From NCBI RefSeq assembly GCF_009730915.1, contig NC_052489.1, positions 4,987,622-5,051,621 on the forward strand: a stretch of DNA of 64,000 nt, read 5' to 3'. Position 1 is the first letter of the stretch, and each line of letters starts with the position of its first letter. A model generated the notes under the pieces. That model worked only from the letters and a program-made list of their open reading frames with translations, searched no databases and was not told the origin of the DNA. Both the position numbers and the translations under genes were made by a program. Below are positions 12,768 to 25,111 of this stretch, in pieces. Origin of the DNA: Dioscorea cayenensis subsp. rotundata. Taxonomy: Eukaryota > Streptophyta > Magnoliopsida > Dioscoreales > Dioscoreaceae.

Positions 12768-13347
12768 CTTTTTTTTAAATTATATATGAATTTTGACATA
12801 TACGGCAATATAAAAATCTTATGATTACAAATTTACCCCTGTTACACATTCTATTTGTATATGTATCCTTACCGATCAAAATTTAGAAATGCTTGTGAAT
12901 TTGAATCAATATTCTAAAAGCATTTGTGAGCCCTCCCTCTTAAATCCTTATTAATATATATATATCTTAAATTTTGAAGGGTTCATGTATGTATATAGAC
13001 CAAAACTTAATATTGAATTTTATAGGGGTATGTAGGTAAAAAAAAATACAAAATAAAACATCCACCATAAGATGCTTGCATGTGTATTAATATCTCTGAA
13101 GTCAATCAGATGCATGAGGAACTTAAAAATAATCAGATGCATGGAAGTAAGTGCATGAATATTATTTTTATTATTTTCAATAATTTTTTTAATTAAAGAT
13201 GCATGAGCTCAGAGTTGACTTGGGAGTTAAGGATTGGTAGAGCGCATCCTTGCCACATGTAGTTTTAATGTTTATATTTAATTTTTAAGAACTGGTTAGT
13301 GGCTTATTTTTAAGAAAAAAAAAAATTATATTTTTTTATGTGCATTG

Positions 13348-13349
<2 letters not shown>

Positions 13350-13379
<30 letters not shown>
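13350..13379. repeat. (ATT)n microsatellite
   Basis: About ten uninterrupted copies of a three-base ATT unit in AT-rich intergenic DNA. Confidence 0.9.
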
Positions 13380-13380
<1 letters not shown>

Positions 13381-13973
13381 CAAATTTTAAACCATTGGGC
13401 ACTAATAACTGATCTTTAGATTGTGTTCAGATTTTTGTGGTTTATTACTTAAAATTTCATTGCTCAAATTTGAAAGGGAAAAATTTACCGCATAATTTTT
13501 TTCCAAAATAATTTGATATTATCAGGTAGATTATTTAGTAAATAATTTGTTTTATGTAAACAACACGCTGTATAATAATTCAAAGATTTAGAAAAATATA
13601 GGATTTTGATCGAATTTAAAACAAAAAATAATAATAAAATTGGGCCAATGCGTTCAAAATCTGTTGTATGTAAAAAAACTCTTGAACATTTTTAGTATCT
13701 TATACAGATTGATTGATTTAAAGCTGATGCTTAAAAAAACCCCTCATTTAACATCTTAATTTCTTAAAGTCATGTATGATTTTAAAAAGAGAAATTATTC
13801 ATATCATCCCTCTAAGATCAAAAAGTCTTTGAACTATTTCATATCCCAAAAAAAATTTTCCATTTAAAAATAAGATTTTTATTTACCAACCTTCAAAAAA
13901 ATAATAATAATAATTACTAACCTTCATGATCATCCATTCAATTAATTTTAAATTTATGTTACTCACCTCACCA

Positions 13974-14103
13974 TCAAGCAATAAAATGATTTTTTTTTAA
14001 AAAAAAAAAAAAAAATCCTTTGTTTGTATATATGCATTAATTCAAGCAATAAAATGATTTTTTTTTTTAAAAAAAAAAAAACCCTTTGTTTGTATATATG
14101 CAT
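13974..14103. repeat. two-copy ~68-bp tandem duplication
   Basis: Two adjacent copies (about 13974-14036 and 14042-14103) each contain 'tcaagcaataaaatgat', a T-run/A-run junction, and then 'ctttgtttgtatatatgcat'. They differ mainly in the length of the homopolymers, which suggests a recent duplication. Confidence 0.85.
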
Positions 14104-14303
14104 ATAAAAATACACCCAATGCTCCATACTTATATTCATTCATGTTAAAAGACAGAAACCCAAAATCTTATATGAACATTACAATTAAATTCCAACTCTT
14201 CAAACAAAGATTTCTTTCTTAACACTACCACTACAATTACATCCATATTAGATTGAAGTGAAACTGTGGCTCAACCAAACAAAAAAGAATAACAAGATCT
14301 CAC

Positions 14304-16750
14304 TCAATCATTCTTCTTGTCATGTTGAGCACTGCCTCCAATTCCACTGTATGGAGACACATGGAATGCATATTGTTGGATCACAGAGAACCCAACCATT
14401 TCTATTATTACCAACATATTCTTGATGGCTTCTTGAACATGCTCAACATCCAACCAGAAATGGTGAGAATGGATCACTCCTGCTGCAGCTAAAGCATCAA
14501 GTGCAACCCCCTGCCAAACAACGGTGCTCGATATGTTATTATTGATTGCAATATAAACCTTAATGTGCGCCGTTTGAAGATGTTTATGCCTTTTCTAATG
14601 TTATAGCTTGTTTAAGGTTAGTTTGTTCTGTTTTTCTTGGTCTATTTTGACAAGTATTTTGCCTTTTACTTTCTTAGTCACAAATCATGTGGTTATAATG
14701 GCTCACAATTAGTTTCTCTTCTTTCATAGCTCCATTTTGACTAAAGCATGACCATATTAGATTTAAGGTAGTAACTAGAGGTGATATCTTTTTGGAAATT
14801 TTATATTAGTGGCATCATCTACTTAGACTAGTTATCCTGATTGGTGTTTGCTTTATTTTACCAGTACAAGTAAAACACATGACTAGAGCAAATTAGTTGT
14901 TTGCTAATTGTTTATTACTGGTACACTTTTTACAATAATCAAAACTGAAATAGGCAAAGCTATGTATCTAGCAGAATTCTTTTTGTTATAAAGATAAAAT
15001 ATGGTTTTAGTATGCATGTCATTGCTACAAACATGATGTCACTAAAATGTCATGGTAAATATATTTTTACTTAATAATATGTTGTGCTGATTAAATTTTG
15101 AGAATTGAGGTAAGAAATGCACCTGCCAAAAGCAAAAGAAGACAATCCCTGTGACGCACAAAAACTTTGACAATGGCTTGTGGGGTGCTAACTCTTTTGC
15201 AAAGACATGGTAGAAGAGCACCAATGCATACAATGCCATTGAACAAGAGATGTTCAATATGATGGTAAAAGTCCAGCTGACCCAGCTAGGGTAGATCCCA
15301 AGAAGTTTTAAAGTTATCATCAGAACAGAGCAGACTGGCCGAATAACAACAAACTGCCATGTCCAATACTTGAGAAGTTGCAGGGTGTGATGCTCAAGAC
15401 GAATTCTTCGCGGCTGTGATAACACAATCACTCATTAGATTTTATCTTTGATGGCAATAAAACTTTACATTAATCCAAATATGCTTTTAGAACATCATCA
15501 GTTGAATTGATAGTAGAAGAGGTGCAATGCTAGCATACAAGGTTCCAGATTATTTCTTTTGACCATCAAGATATGTTGACGAGCTGATCTACTTTTAATA
15601 AATTTCTAAAAACGCAAAGTTAACTATGAAATCTAGCATGAATTCCCACTTCTGGAGTTATGGTTTCCTCAGAAAGTATAAGGAGAGACGCTGCCCTAAC
15701 AGAAAAGGTCATCCATGAACAGTTCACCTTTTGGCTCAACTCTGAACTTGTTATCAGTCCCTTAACGAAATAACAAACCTGGGAAGTAATCTAGGTTATG
15801 TGATAGAAGTTGTTCAACGTGATAAAGCTATGATGCTTAAATTTAACAAGCTACCAGTTTAACCACTCCAAATTAACACCCCACAGATAAATCATATACT
15901 ACGTGAATATAACACTTAACAACATTAATTCATTCAACAAACAATTAAACACTGCACAATATATGATCAAATCACAGGCAAATCATCATCATTCAGTTCA
16001 CAAGCAATGTTTGTTTGTCCTAGTTGTCTTGCTTTTGTTCACAATTTTGTCAAGCAAGTGCTTCAAGATATCTGATAGGTGGCAAATTTCAAGATTCAAT
16101 CGTCACAATTTTATAGTGTCTAAGTTAACAATCAAAAAGATGCACAAGCATAATGTAGGAGCATGTATCTCACAATGCAAAACTGTTTCTATGTTAGAAA
16201 TATGCAATATAAGTTAAAAACTGAATTCCTGCAGAAGTAGCACTTACCAGAAAAAGAGACACTGGGAAAGAATGATGTATCTCCCTCCCTCTGATTTCAT
16301 TTGGTACTATATTCTTGCTTAGTGAAATATTCAAGTAACTGTACATAAGTTCCATGAATTTAGCAATCACCTGTAAATTGCAAAAAGAACTCATAAAGAA
16401 TTCTTATGTGAAAAACTACACATCCCAAAGAAATTGATTAGGCCACAAAGACCTACCAAAGCTTCGTAACATTGCTTCACGCAATGCAGAAATGTGAAGA
16501 GTATTCTGCTGCCTTGAATGTCTAACAAGCCAACAAAGGAGTCAACAGCATATAGAGGTGCCATAAGCACGATGATTATGATTGCCATCTGCTCCTTGGG
16601 GGTTTTCCAATAGAAAAGATGCTGTGTAATCAGCTGCACAGTAAAATGCAGTGAGAGCATCACACCGCAAGCTGCTCCAAGCAAAGTGAGAGTTTCGGCA
16701 TCCATGGTTGATAACATTTTCAAAATATCTACTTCTGGAGAGTTTAACAT
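14304..16750 (-). CDS. LAZ1 homolog, DUF300 / organic-solute-transporter-alpha-like membrane protein
   Basis: Four coding exons (16457-16750, 16248-16370, 15123-15413, 14304-14510) join in phase 0 to a 304-aa multi-pass protein. Diagnostic blocks of the plant DUF300/LAZ1 family are TLTLLGAACGVMLSLHF, YWKTPKEQMAI, MAPLYAVDSFVGLLD, CYEALV, KFMELMYSYLNIS, PNEIRGREIHHSFPVSLF, LLKYWTWQFVVIRPVCSVL, YPSWVSWTFTIILN, FYHVFAKELAPHKPL and SHHFWLDVEH. The C-terminus ends VSPYSG plus a short polar tail. Arabidopsis LAZ1-type proteins act at the vacuolar membrane and in brassinosteroid signalling and cell-death phenotypes; that is family knowledge and is not shown here. The start is the first ATG after an in-frame TAG that directly precedes the exon's open stretch. 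A second Met follows at residue 12. The length is near the usual short form of the family. Confidence 0.92.
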
Positions 16751-18930
16751 CTTGAGCTCAGAAGGCACCTAGAAAAACACAGGTAAGCAATGCCAGGATA
16801 TGGAGATCCAAATATAGCAACTATAAGATGATTCTTGACTGCAAAGCAGCAATTTTTGATGTCAAACAAATATATCAGGGGTTAAAAAAAAAAACCTTTT
16901 ATGATTGGAAATGCACTTCCCGCTGTCTAATATAAATTTAACTTTGTAAACACAAAGCACTATGGGTCAATTACTAGGTAAAAAGTGAAGCTGTTCAGAA
17001 GTGGTACATGCCCTCATCAAGTATTGTTTCTATTTTTATATATTTTTTCAATAAAAGGATAAAAAACATGAAGATACTTTTTTAGGAAAATCAACAATTA
17101 GCCTTGACAAATCAGATCCTTCAAAAGTAAATTCATTAAACAGAATTAAGTGTATCAAAGGTGTTGTTTTAATAAAATTTTCAAATTTAATGTGTGAAAA
17201 TTCATCAATAATTCATGATGGTGAAGAAGAATGTGAAATGTGTTATATTGAGTAATTGAGAAAATTCCATCAAGACAAATTTACAAAATAAAATGACAAC
17301 AGATAAATTTATCCACAAATGGAAAAAAAACATTAAAAAGGATGAGAAATAATGCCAGAGAAATGGAAATGTCAAACAGGCGGTGGTTCCAAATCTATGA
17401 TTAATTCCACTAGAAAAAACTCAAATTTCAGCGTATTCTCAAGAAATAACAGGTAATTATGAAATTGGATTTTACACTAAAATTTTAAATATCAAATTTA
17501 AAATTTTAATTTGTGGAATTAGAAGTCCCACTACATCAATTATGCACTTCATGCCGTTTTACAATTTGTTCTTGATATTGATAGTCCAAACTGAAATCAG
17601 CCAACAATGGTCCTACTTCTGGCTTCACAACATTCTGGTGCTAAGCCTTTAAACTTCAAAGTATTACACACCAATTTAACTCAACAAGAGTATTGGTGGA
17701 AACCAAGAGACTCATACTAGCGTATTAATATCCTTCAATAAAAACTATGCTCAGCATTGTAACCACATTCCAATAAATCCAAAAATGATCTCACAACTAT
17801 CATCAAGTTCGACAATGCTAGGTCCTCTAGGTAACACTCACACCATAGCATATCTTTTACCTAAAAGATAGTTCAAACGTACGACAAACAAATGATGGCC
17901 AAGCCAGTTCATGGCATACAAAATGAAAGCATCTAAAGAGGCTAAACGCTATCACTCATGTGATGGGAAAACTAGAAAAGCTAAAAACTGGCCAAAATCC
18001 TATGAGACACCACACTAATAAGAATAACAGTGGAAAACAAGTACAAGAAATTCATGTTCAAGAAGGTCATGTAAATAACACAATTATGAGGGAATGCTAC
18101 GCTACATCAAGTGATGGTTCAGGATTTTTCACAATAGACACATGGGTATCTTATTTTTTTCACTTAAACCACTTGTGCCCACGAAAATAAATTTGTTTAT
18201 AACTGCATACTGCAGCATGCAAGAAATCCATCACAACTTCCAATGAGAGAAGTGATTTAAAAGAAATGACAGATAACTAACTTAAATTATCACCAAACAA
18301 GAGATGAGTTTATTGACGGATCATAAAAGTTATCAGACCATCAATAATAAAAAAAAAGGCCAAAATTTTAGAAGTTATCCTTCATAATCAAAAGCTATAA
18401 CAACATCTAGCCCAACTTCAGTCAGTATTTTGCCAAGAAACAAACACACACACACATATATCCATGAGACCTCCAATAAATCACATGAATTTCTAAAACC
18501 GATTATGTGGAATAAATGGATGAATTACCCACAATACTTTCAATACCAAACTTGCAGAAAATCACATGTTTGGGAACACAATCGACAAAACCTAAACAAC
18601 AAACAAGAAAAAAATCACCTCATAATCGCAAGAGAAAACAAGAACAATTTCGAAATCACAAAAACTCAATTCGATATACATACAACCAAACCTAATTTCA
18701 AAATCTAGCATTCCACGGGATCTCCGCACAAAAATCTTAATTTTAACCCCAATTAAAAACTCACGAAATTTATCATCATCAAACAAATTCTACACTAAAC
18801 AACACTGTTTCAGAAAAAAAAAAAAAATCAAAATCGCAAATAATCACCTCGATTGGGAATACAACAGCGGGCAAAAAACCAAGCAACAAAGAAAGAAAAC
18901 AAAATCAAAATGAATAGAAAAAACACTTAC

Positions 18931-19140
18931 AACTATGGATCAAGAGAAGAGACGAGGATCGGAGAACAAAGCGGAGAGCTTGAAGACCTGGATCTCAAGC
19001 TCTCGATGGCCTTCTTCAATGGCGGAACGGGAACCCCAGGTTTGACCTTCTTCACTCGCTGGTCTCAGTCCTACAACACGACCGAGAACGAAGAGACTTC
19101 TGAGAACTAACCGTAGCCGTCAGAAGCGACTTTGAGATTC
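18931..19140 (-). other. probable non-coding first exon (5' UTR) of the LAZ1-like gene
   Basis: This stretch has higher GC than its flanks. On the - strand it ends in a good donor (AGTT|GTAAGTG, intron starting at 18930). The first coding exon of the LAZ1-like gene begins just after an acceptor at 16769, with an in-frame TAG immediately before it, so an upstream leader exon is expected. The intron would be about 2.2 kb. The upper boundary is a guess. Confidence 0.5.
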
Positions 19141-19149
19141 GGGATGAGA

Positions 19150-20072
19150 CCCATCATATTGGGCACGAATCACGATGTAACGCTGTCCCTGAAAACATGG
19201 ATTTGTGAGTTTGTTATGTTGTCTTTTTTTGAAGGCTTTGGATTGATTTTAATTATTTTAATTACTAAAAAACAATTCACCGTCCTAAATTTAGGTGTTC
19301 CCTAAAAATATTTTCTTAATATATAATATTAAACAGAAATATTAGATGTTAAATAAAAAAATAAAAAATAAATAAAAAATAACTTATTAAGTAAAAATTT
19401 ATATATTTACATGTAAACACGTAATGTTAAATAAAAACTATAATTATTAAAGAGAAATATATATTGTAATGTAAGATAGAATAAATTAACGGAGTAATAA
19501 AAAAAAATGTATAGACTAAGAAATTCAAATGTCAAAAGAGTTGTTTAAAAAGTTTTAAAACTTTCAGAGGCTAAAAATAATTCCTCTTTATTTATATAAA
19601 AAATCAAAAAATTAATTTTTAAAAATATTTATTTATGTATATGTAGAGTAGTGATATGACTTTATTAAATAAAAGAATTCATATTTCATCCAAAGAAATA
19701 AACTGTAAAGAATAAAAAAAAAAAATACTCGAGTACCACTCAAAGTAAACAATTAAATATAATAAAACAGAAGGCGAAAACATGTAATTGTTCCCTTTTC
19801 AAGCCTTTGAATTAATTCTAATTCTATTATTTATAGAATGGATAACAAAATTTAAGACAATTTTATTAATTTATATCAATTAATTTTAGAAATATTTATT
19901 TCTTTTATATATGTAGAGTATTAAAATGGATCAAATAGAAGGCCAAAAACAAGCATTTACAGAGCATAAGCTGACTAGTTTGATCCACAACAATGCTTTC
20001 CCTATTTCTTATGTACAAGTACAACATTAGCATTAGTATATGAAAGAAAAATGGCAGCCAAAAATCGGTAAT
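19150..20072. other. AT-rich intergenic spacer with degenerate direct repeats
   Basis: I see no gene. Segments around 19611-19670 and 19878-19930 share 'attaattttaaaaatattta' and 'tatatgtagagta'-like sequence. The stretch near 19236 resembles that near 19803, so part of the spacer is an old duplication. Confidence 0.45.
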
Positions 20073-23000
20073 TTATCGACCATAAAGATCGTCTTCTTCG
20101 GTGTCGGAGACCCCGAGCATGGCAAGAGCTACATGGCTTCTCATGTCGAACTTTTCCGAAGAATTATGGGACTGAGAACCATAACCAGAGAGGAGACTTT
20201 TCTTCGTGAATTCAGACCAGTCGTTGCAAGTTTCGTCGCCTTGTAACATTGAAATGACCTTGTCAATACTCGGCCTTGCTGACTCGTCATTGCTTAGACA
20301 AGCTGTTGCAGTTTGAAGCACGCGGCTCATTTCATTCCAGCGGCGCGAGCTAGGTTTCAATCTCGGATCAACCAGCTTACTAATAGCTTCTGCACCTTGC
20401 TGCAGATATGGCTTTGCCTGTCAAAGCAATGATGTTATTTATCCAAGGATGTAATACAACTCTAATGTGAAAAACTAACAAATGTAGTTTGCCATCAATG
20501 TTCACGCTCTTTATTAGTTAATGTGATTGATCATCGATTTATCCAGCGAAGATATCAACATGGATTAGAAGATAACTAGTACAAAGAATGTGCCAGGTGA
20601 GAGTGTGTGGATGCTCAGACTCACAGATTTAGCACATGAGATGTCTACAAATACAAAATTATAACCATGTTGCTGTATACAGATTAGGAGACTTGGAAGG
20701 AATGATCACCCCAAGTCGACACATTCACAAGCAGCAACTGTCATCACACTTCAACTTTAGTAATCCCACACCATGGTTTCTTGGTGCATATTTCCTACAT
20801 TTATATTCTTCCAAGTCATTTGCTTCAGGGGTACTTAGACTAATACACAGCAAAGAAGATCAGTAGAGGCATCTGTCCTAAACATGGTGGACTAGGTGAA
20901 TACAACCATCAACACTTTAGTACTCAGCCAAAATATTATATACCAGACATATCTGAGCTTTCAATGCTTTCCGTTGAACAAGGCAAATAATTGACTTAAA
21001 AAGAGATATCAACGATGTAAAACAAATATTGAATGCAATAGCAATCAATACACACACACACACAACAAAAAGAGGTCCAATGGACAACCAAGTACACAGT
21101 CTATAGGCATATAATTAGCTGGACACTGTAGGCCTCTATATGAGCAAGAGACTCTCAAGTCTCAACCTGCCTTAGTATGTACATGTGTTAGGCTTACCTA
21201 CTTGTCAAATTAATTCATAATTAGAACAGAAACAACCATAAGTCAAGGATACTCAAGTAATTTAGTAAAAAAATAATTGTGTTACAACATCACAGAGATG
21301 CTAATGTCCAACCACTGGTAGCAAATATAATGTGAAGGTCAAAGTGGACACTTGAACAAAATGTCAAAAAACTTTTAGAAGCCTCAAGTTGCACTAAATC
21401 CTTGGATAGATCCGGGGGATAACCTAACCACAACAAATGCAACACTTTGGATCTCTGCTACTCTTTCTGCCTTGACATCAAAAGAACCAGACACTTTGGT
21501 AGGAGATGATGGGATTTGGTCAAGGCTAAGCAATATCCCTTATTAACTGAAAGCAGTGTGACATGACGGGAAAAGTCACAGAACATAATTCATATTGATT
21601 ATAGGTTGTTGAATAAGTCATCAGTTTCCTCCCAACTACTCAAGGATAAGAATTGAAATAAAACACTAAAACTTTGAAGGTATAGTTACATACCAGTGGG
21701 TCCAGAGACACTTACATATTCTCTTGAGATCAAGTTGTAGCAGGCATGCATTTCAGGTTTTTTTTTGGACTGCAGTAAATAATTAGGCTAACTAGCGAAA
21801 AAACATTGGGTAGAGGACAAACAAAGCAAAAAATAGGAAGGTGGCATTAAAATTATGGACAAAGGAGATCTGAGCACTAAGGTCACATCAAGCTTTGCTC
21901 TATAAACAAAAGTGCCTAGTCTATCTCGGGGAACTCATCCAATTGGTAATCCCATTACAAATTTTCTCCCCTTTGAATTCTAGCCACTAAGATTCAGAGT
22001 GGATTCACTGTAAATCCGAGGACTATGCTCCATTGGTCAATTGTAAGCAGGTTTTAACTTTAAGAAGTCCCTATCTTCTACCTTGAGCAATCAGCATAAG
22101 GACATGCAGGCATGATATTATAATAATTTAAGCAAATTCCATGGCTCAGTCGTGATCAAATACTGCAGGTAGAGAGAAAGAAAATTCATGTCCAAGCTAA
22201 AAAATGAAGGGAGGGGGAAAAAAGGGGAAAACATAAACACACCATGAATGGAAAGGGATTTTGGATACCTACCCACAAGACTAAGTTCTCATCTCCCTGA
22301 GGTCTAGTCTGGTCAATCGCTTTCCGTCCGGTTATCAGTTCCAAGAGAACCACCCCCAGTGCATAAATATCAGTCTTGTCAGATAGCTTACCATGTTGAA
22401 AATACTCAGGCGCCAAGTACCTGCAAACTCAACCATCAAACAATAGATTAAACATAGTCCCTAAGTTTCTGGATAACCAGATGAATTGAACTCCAGAGCT
22501 TACCCGAAAGTACCTTTGACTGACTTGCAAAGGAAAGGCAATGAAGGTCCATGGATCCAGGTTGCCAACCCGAAATCACAGAGCTGAAAGCAAACAACAA
22601 TAACACTAGCAAATGAAGCCATACATAACCTGAATACACAAATCAATGAAAGGGGGCAGCAACATGGATAAAAATTTCACCTTGGGAGTTCGATTAGAAG
22701 AGAGGAGGATGTTGGAAGGCTTGATGTCTCTATGAATCACACACTTATCAGTACCATAATGGAGGTGCTCCACAGCCCGAGCCACCCCAATTGCCACATT
22801 GTACCTCACCTCCCAAGTTAACACTTTTACCTTTTTCTTCTTATATCTTCCCTTGCTATCTGAGAACCAAAAACAAGAGAATTGAATTAGAGCGCATACA
22901 TGAAGTATAGCAATGAAAGAAAGAAAGAGAAACCAAACCATTGAGATGGAGATGACGATCAAGGCTTCCCCCAGAGACATATTTGTAGACAAGGAAGAGA

Positions 23001-23730
23001 CCTTGAGGATCTACACAGAAGCCAATGAGGGGAACTACATTTGGATGACACAATGCGCTGGCGATCATCAGCTCTCGGCAAAAGGCCCTGCTGCTCTCTT
23101 TCCCCCTCGCTTCCACTCTCTTGATCGCCACTGCCCTCATGCCAATCCTCCCTCTGTACACCCTGCTCAGCGCCCCTCTCCCCAACTCCCTCCCTGCAGC
23201 ATCAGCAATCAATCCAAAGAGCTCGAAGTCAAGGAAAGAGAGTGAGAGATAGAGAAGATACCGATACCTCTGGAGAAATCATGAGTGGCAGCGCGCATCT
23301 CGGAGAAACAGAACCGCGCCAGCGACCCAGCAACAGGCGAGATACTCCGCTCCACCGAATCCACCCTCGTGCCCTCATCCTCAACTCCACCACCCTCCGG
23401 GCTCACCAAAAGCAGCACCGCCGCCGCCTCCGCCTGGCCGCCAAAGCTGAACCTGAACGACGAATTCAACGAGTCGGCGCGAACATCAGCGAGCAACCAC
23501 GAGTGATTGTTCTCAGAGCCACAACCACCACCCTTACTCCGCTCATCCTCTCCAACTCCACCACGCCACCGCCGCCGCACAGCGGTAGCAGACGAGGACA
23601 AGAGGGCAAGACTCCACGCCATTCTTCTCCTACATTCGGCTTCGTCTCCATGTGGGGAAGCTTGGATGGTGCCAAGATTCCCTGCTCCTCCATGAGCTTC
23701 GAGCGTGCTTGAGCTCATGATGCATCCCAT
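20073..23730 (-). CDS. receptor-like cytoplasmic Ser/Thr kinase (RLCK) with MGC N-terminus
   Basis: Six exons (23268-23730, 22939-23193, 22681-22859, 22504-22583, 22273-22420, 20073-20417) splice in frame to 489 aa. I chose the start MGCIMSSS because Gly2-Cys3 fits N-myristoylation plus palmitoylation, common in RLCKs; an upstream Met three codons earlier is possible. Residues 1-~140 are a Ser/Gly-rich variable region, followed by [12 protein letters not shown]. The kinase domain has the P-loop GRGALSRVY (160-167), VAIK with Lys179, HRDIKPSN (HRD 282-284, an RD kinase), DFG at 302-304, GTFGYLAPEY, and [20 protein letters not shown]. There is no ectodomain or membrane segment, so it should be a membrane-associated cytoplasmic kinase acting below receptor kinases. 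All key catalytic residues are present. The last intron is unusually long (20418-22272, about 1.85 kb). The exact subfamily was not resolved. Confidence 0.9.
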
Positions 23731-23739
23731 CGATGGCAA

Positions 23740-25111
23740 GAGAAAGATGCTACCTTTGTTGCTTTGCTTTGCTTTGCTTTGTATTATATATAATATAGTT
23801 GTAGGTAGTAATGAAAGGAAAGTAATAATAAAGGGTTCAACAGAAGGCTATAGCTTTAACTTGTTAAGGGGTTTTTTATATATTGTTTATTAACTTGTGA
23901 ATTACTTTACATTATAATTTAATTTAATAATTAAGTGTAACATGGTTAGTGAGAATAAATAAAATTTTATATATATTAATCTAATATTGTCCAAGTCATT
24001 CAAATAATTTTGATTTAAAAAAAAATTTTTTTTTTTGAGAGTGTTTACGAGTTAATATCTCATTACTTTTGTCTTTTGAGTATGCTTTGAGATTTGATTT
24101 CAATTTTTTTTAAACTGAATAAGGGATCTGGTGCTAAAAGACGAAAAATAACATCAATATAAAAAAATTAATAAGATTTAATTAATAAACTTGAAAATTC
24201 AAGAGCTTGTAACTTAAGTACAAGTTTAAAAAGTGATATTCATCAATGTGTTTTTAACCAAAAAATCATCTAAAGTTCCATTTCATTAGTTTATATAAAA
24301 ATAAATAATAGATTGAAATCTGAGTCCATAAGAAAAACAGAGGTTGTCATGTCACCATTTCTGCAAATATCTATGTTTCTAGAAGAAGTCGGGTTCGGTG
24401 ACCAGACCGTCTTGTCCAACCAACAACTTGACTTTGATTCTCACACCGTCATGCCAAGTGGACATTTCCGTTACCATTGAACTGAGATTTAGACCAATGC
24501 ATGCTAATGAGAATAATAAAAACCTAAATATTGTTAATATTATAACTAAAGACTAGTTTTAAGGTCATGAAGGGTGAGCTAACTCCTCTAGATTTTTCAA
24601 CTATTAAAGGTTGGTTATTATTTTTATTTGATTAGTTAAACATTAGCACACTATGTATTTTATTAATAACAGTATCTTTCATGATAGCATATATAATATA
24701 ATGAAATTTAAATTAACACTGTACCAGAGAAATGTGAACAGAGTAGGTTCTAATGAGAAACATGCAGCTGTCATTGCTATGATATATAATGAAATTTTAA
24801 TAGTTTAGATGAACAATGTACCAAAACAATGTGATTTGAGTTATAGATCTAATGAGAAACATGCAAATGTCATTCTATAAGCATTGTTGTTTATGGAATG
24901 GCATCCTGAAATTTGATTAATGAAATTATAATTTCGACGAACAACCTAACGGAGAAACATGCAGTTGTAATTCTATGTTTTTGTTTCTAGATTTTAGTCT
25001 TCTGTATCCTGAGCTTTGATAAATGAGTAAATAATTATAAGAAAAAAGAAAAGGGAAAAGGTGTTCAGATTAGTAGAGTACCAAGGTTCTTCGGCTTTCT
25101 GAATGGTTGAT
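23740..25111. other. intergenic spacer between RLCK and HRD3-like pseudogene
   Basis: AT-rich DNA without a recognisable gene. The part next to 23740 should hold the kinase promoter. 24682-24977 contains a degenerate repeat, listed separately. Confidence 0.5.
24682..24977. repeat. three degenerate ~100-120-bp direct repeats
   Basis: Each copy contains 'taatgaaatt', then 'gtaccagagaaatgtga'-like sequence, then 'aatgagaaacatgcagctgt' followed by 'attctatg'. The copies start near 24699, 24788 and 24920 and have diverged by substitutions and small indels. They are non-coding. Confidence 0.7.

Noticed and set aside
18430-19110. + strand open frames in the first intron and leader of the LAZ1-like gene
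   Set aside because: They are Asn/Lys/Thr-rich, as expected from A-rich non-coding DNA, with no motif and antisense to the inferred 5' UTR exon.
23242-23712. + strand open frames opposite the first exon of the RLCK gene
   Set aside because: The - strand frame joins in phase to the kinase exons and has family motifs; the + frames are GC-rich shadows.
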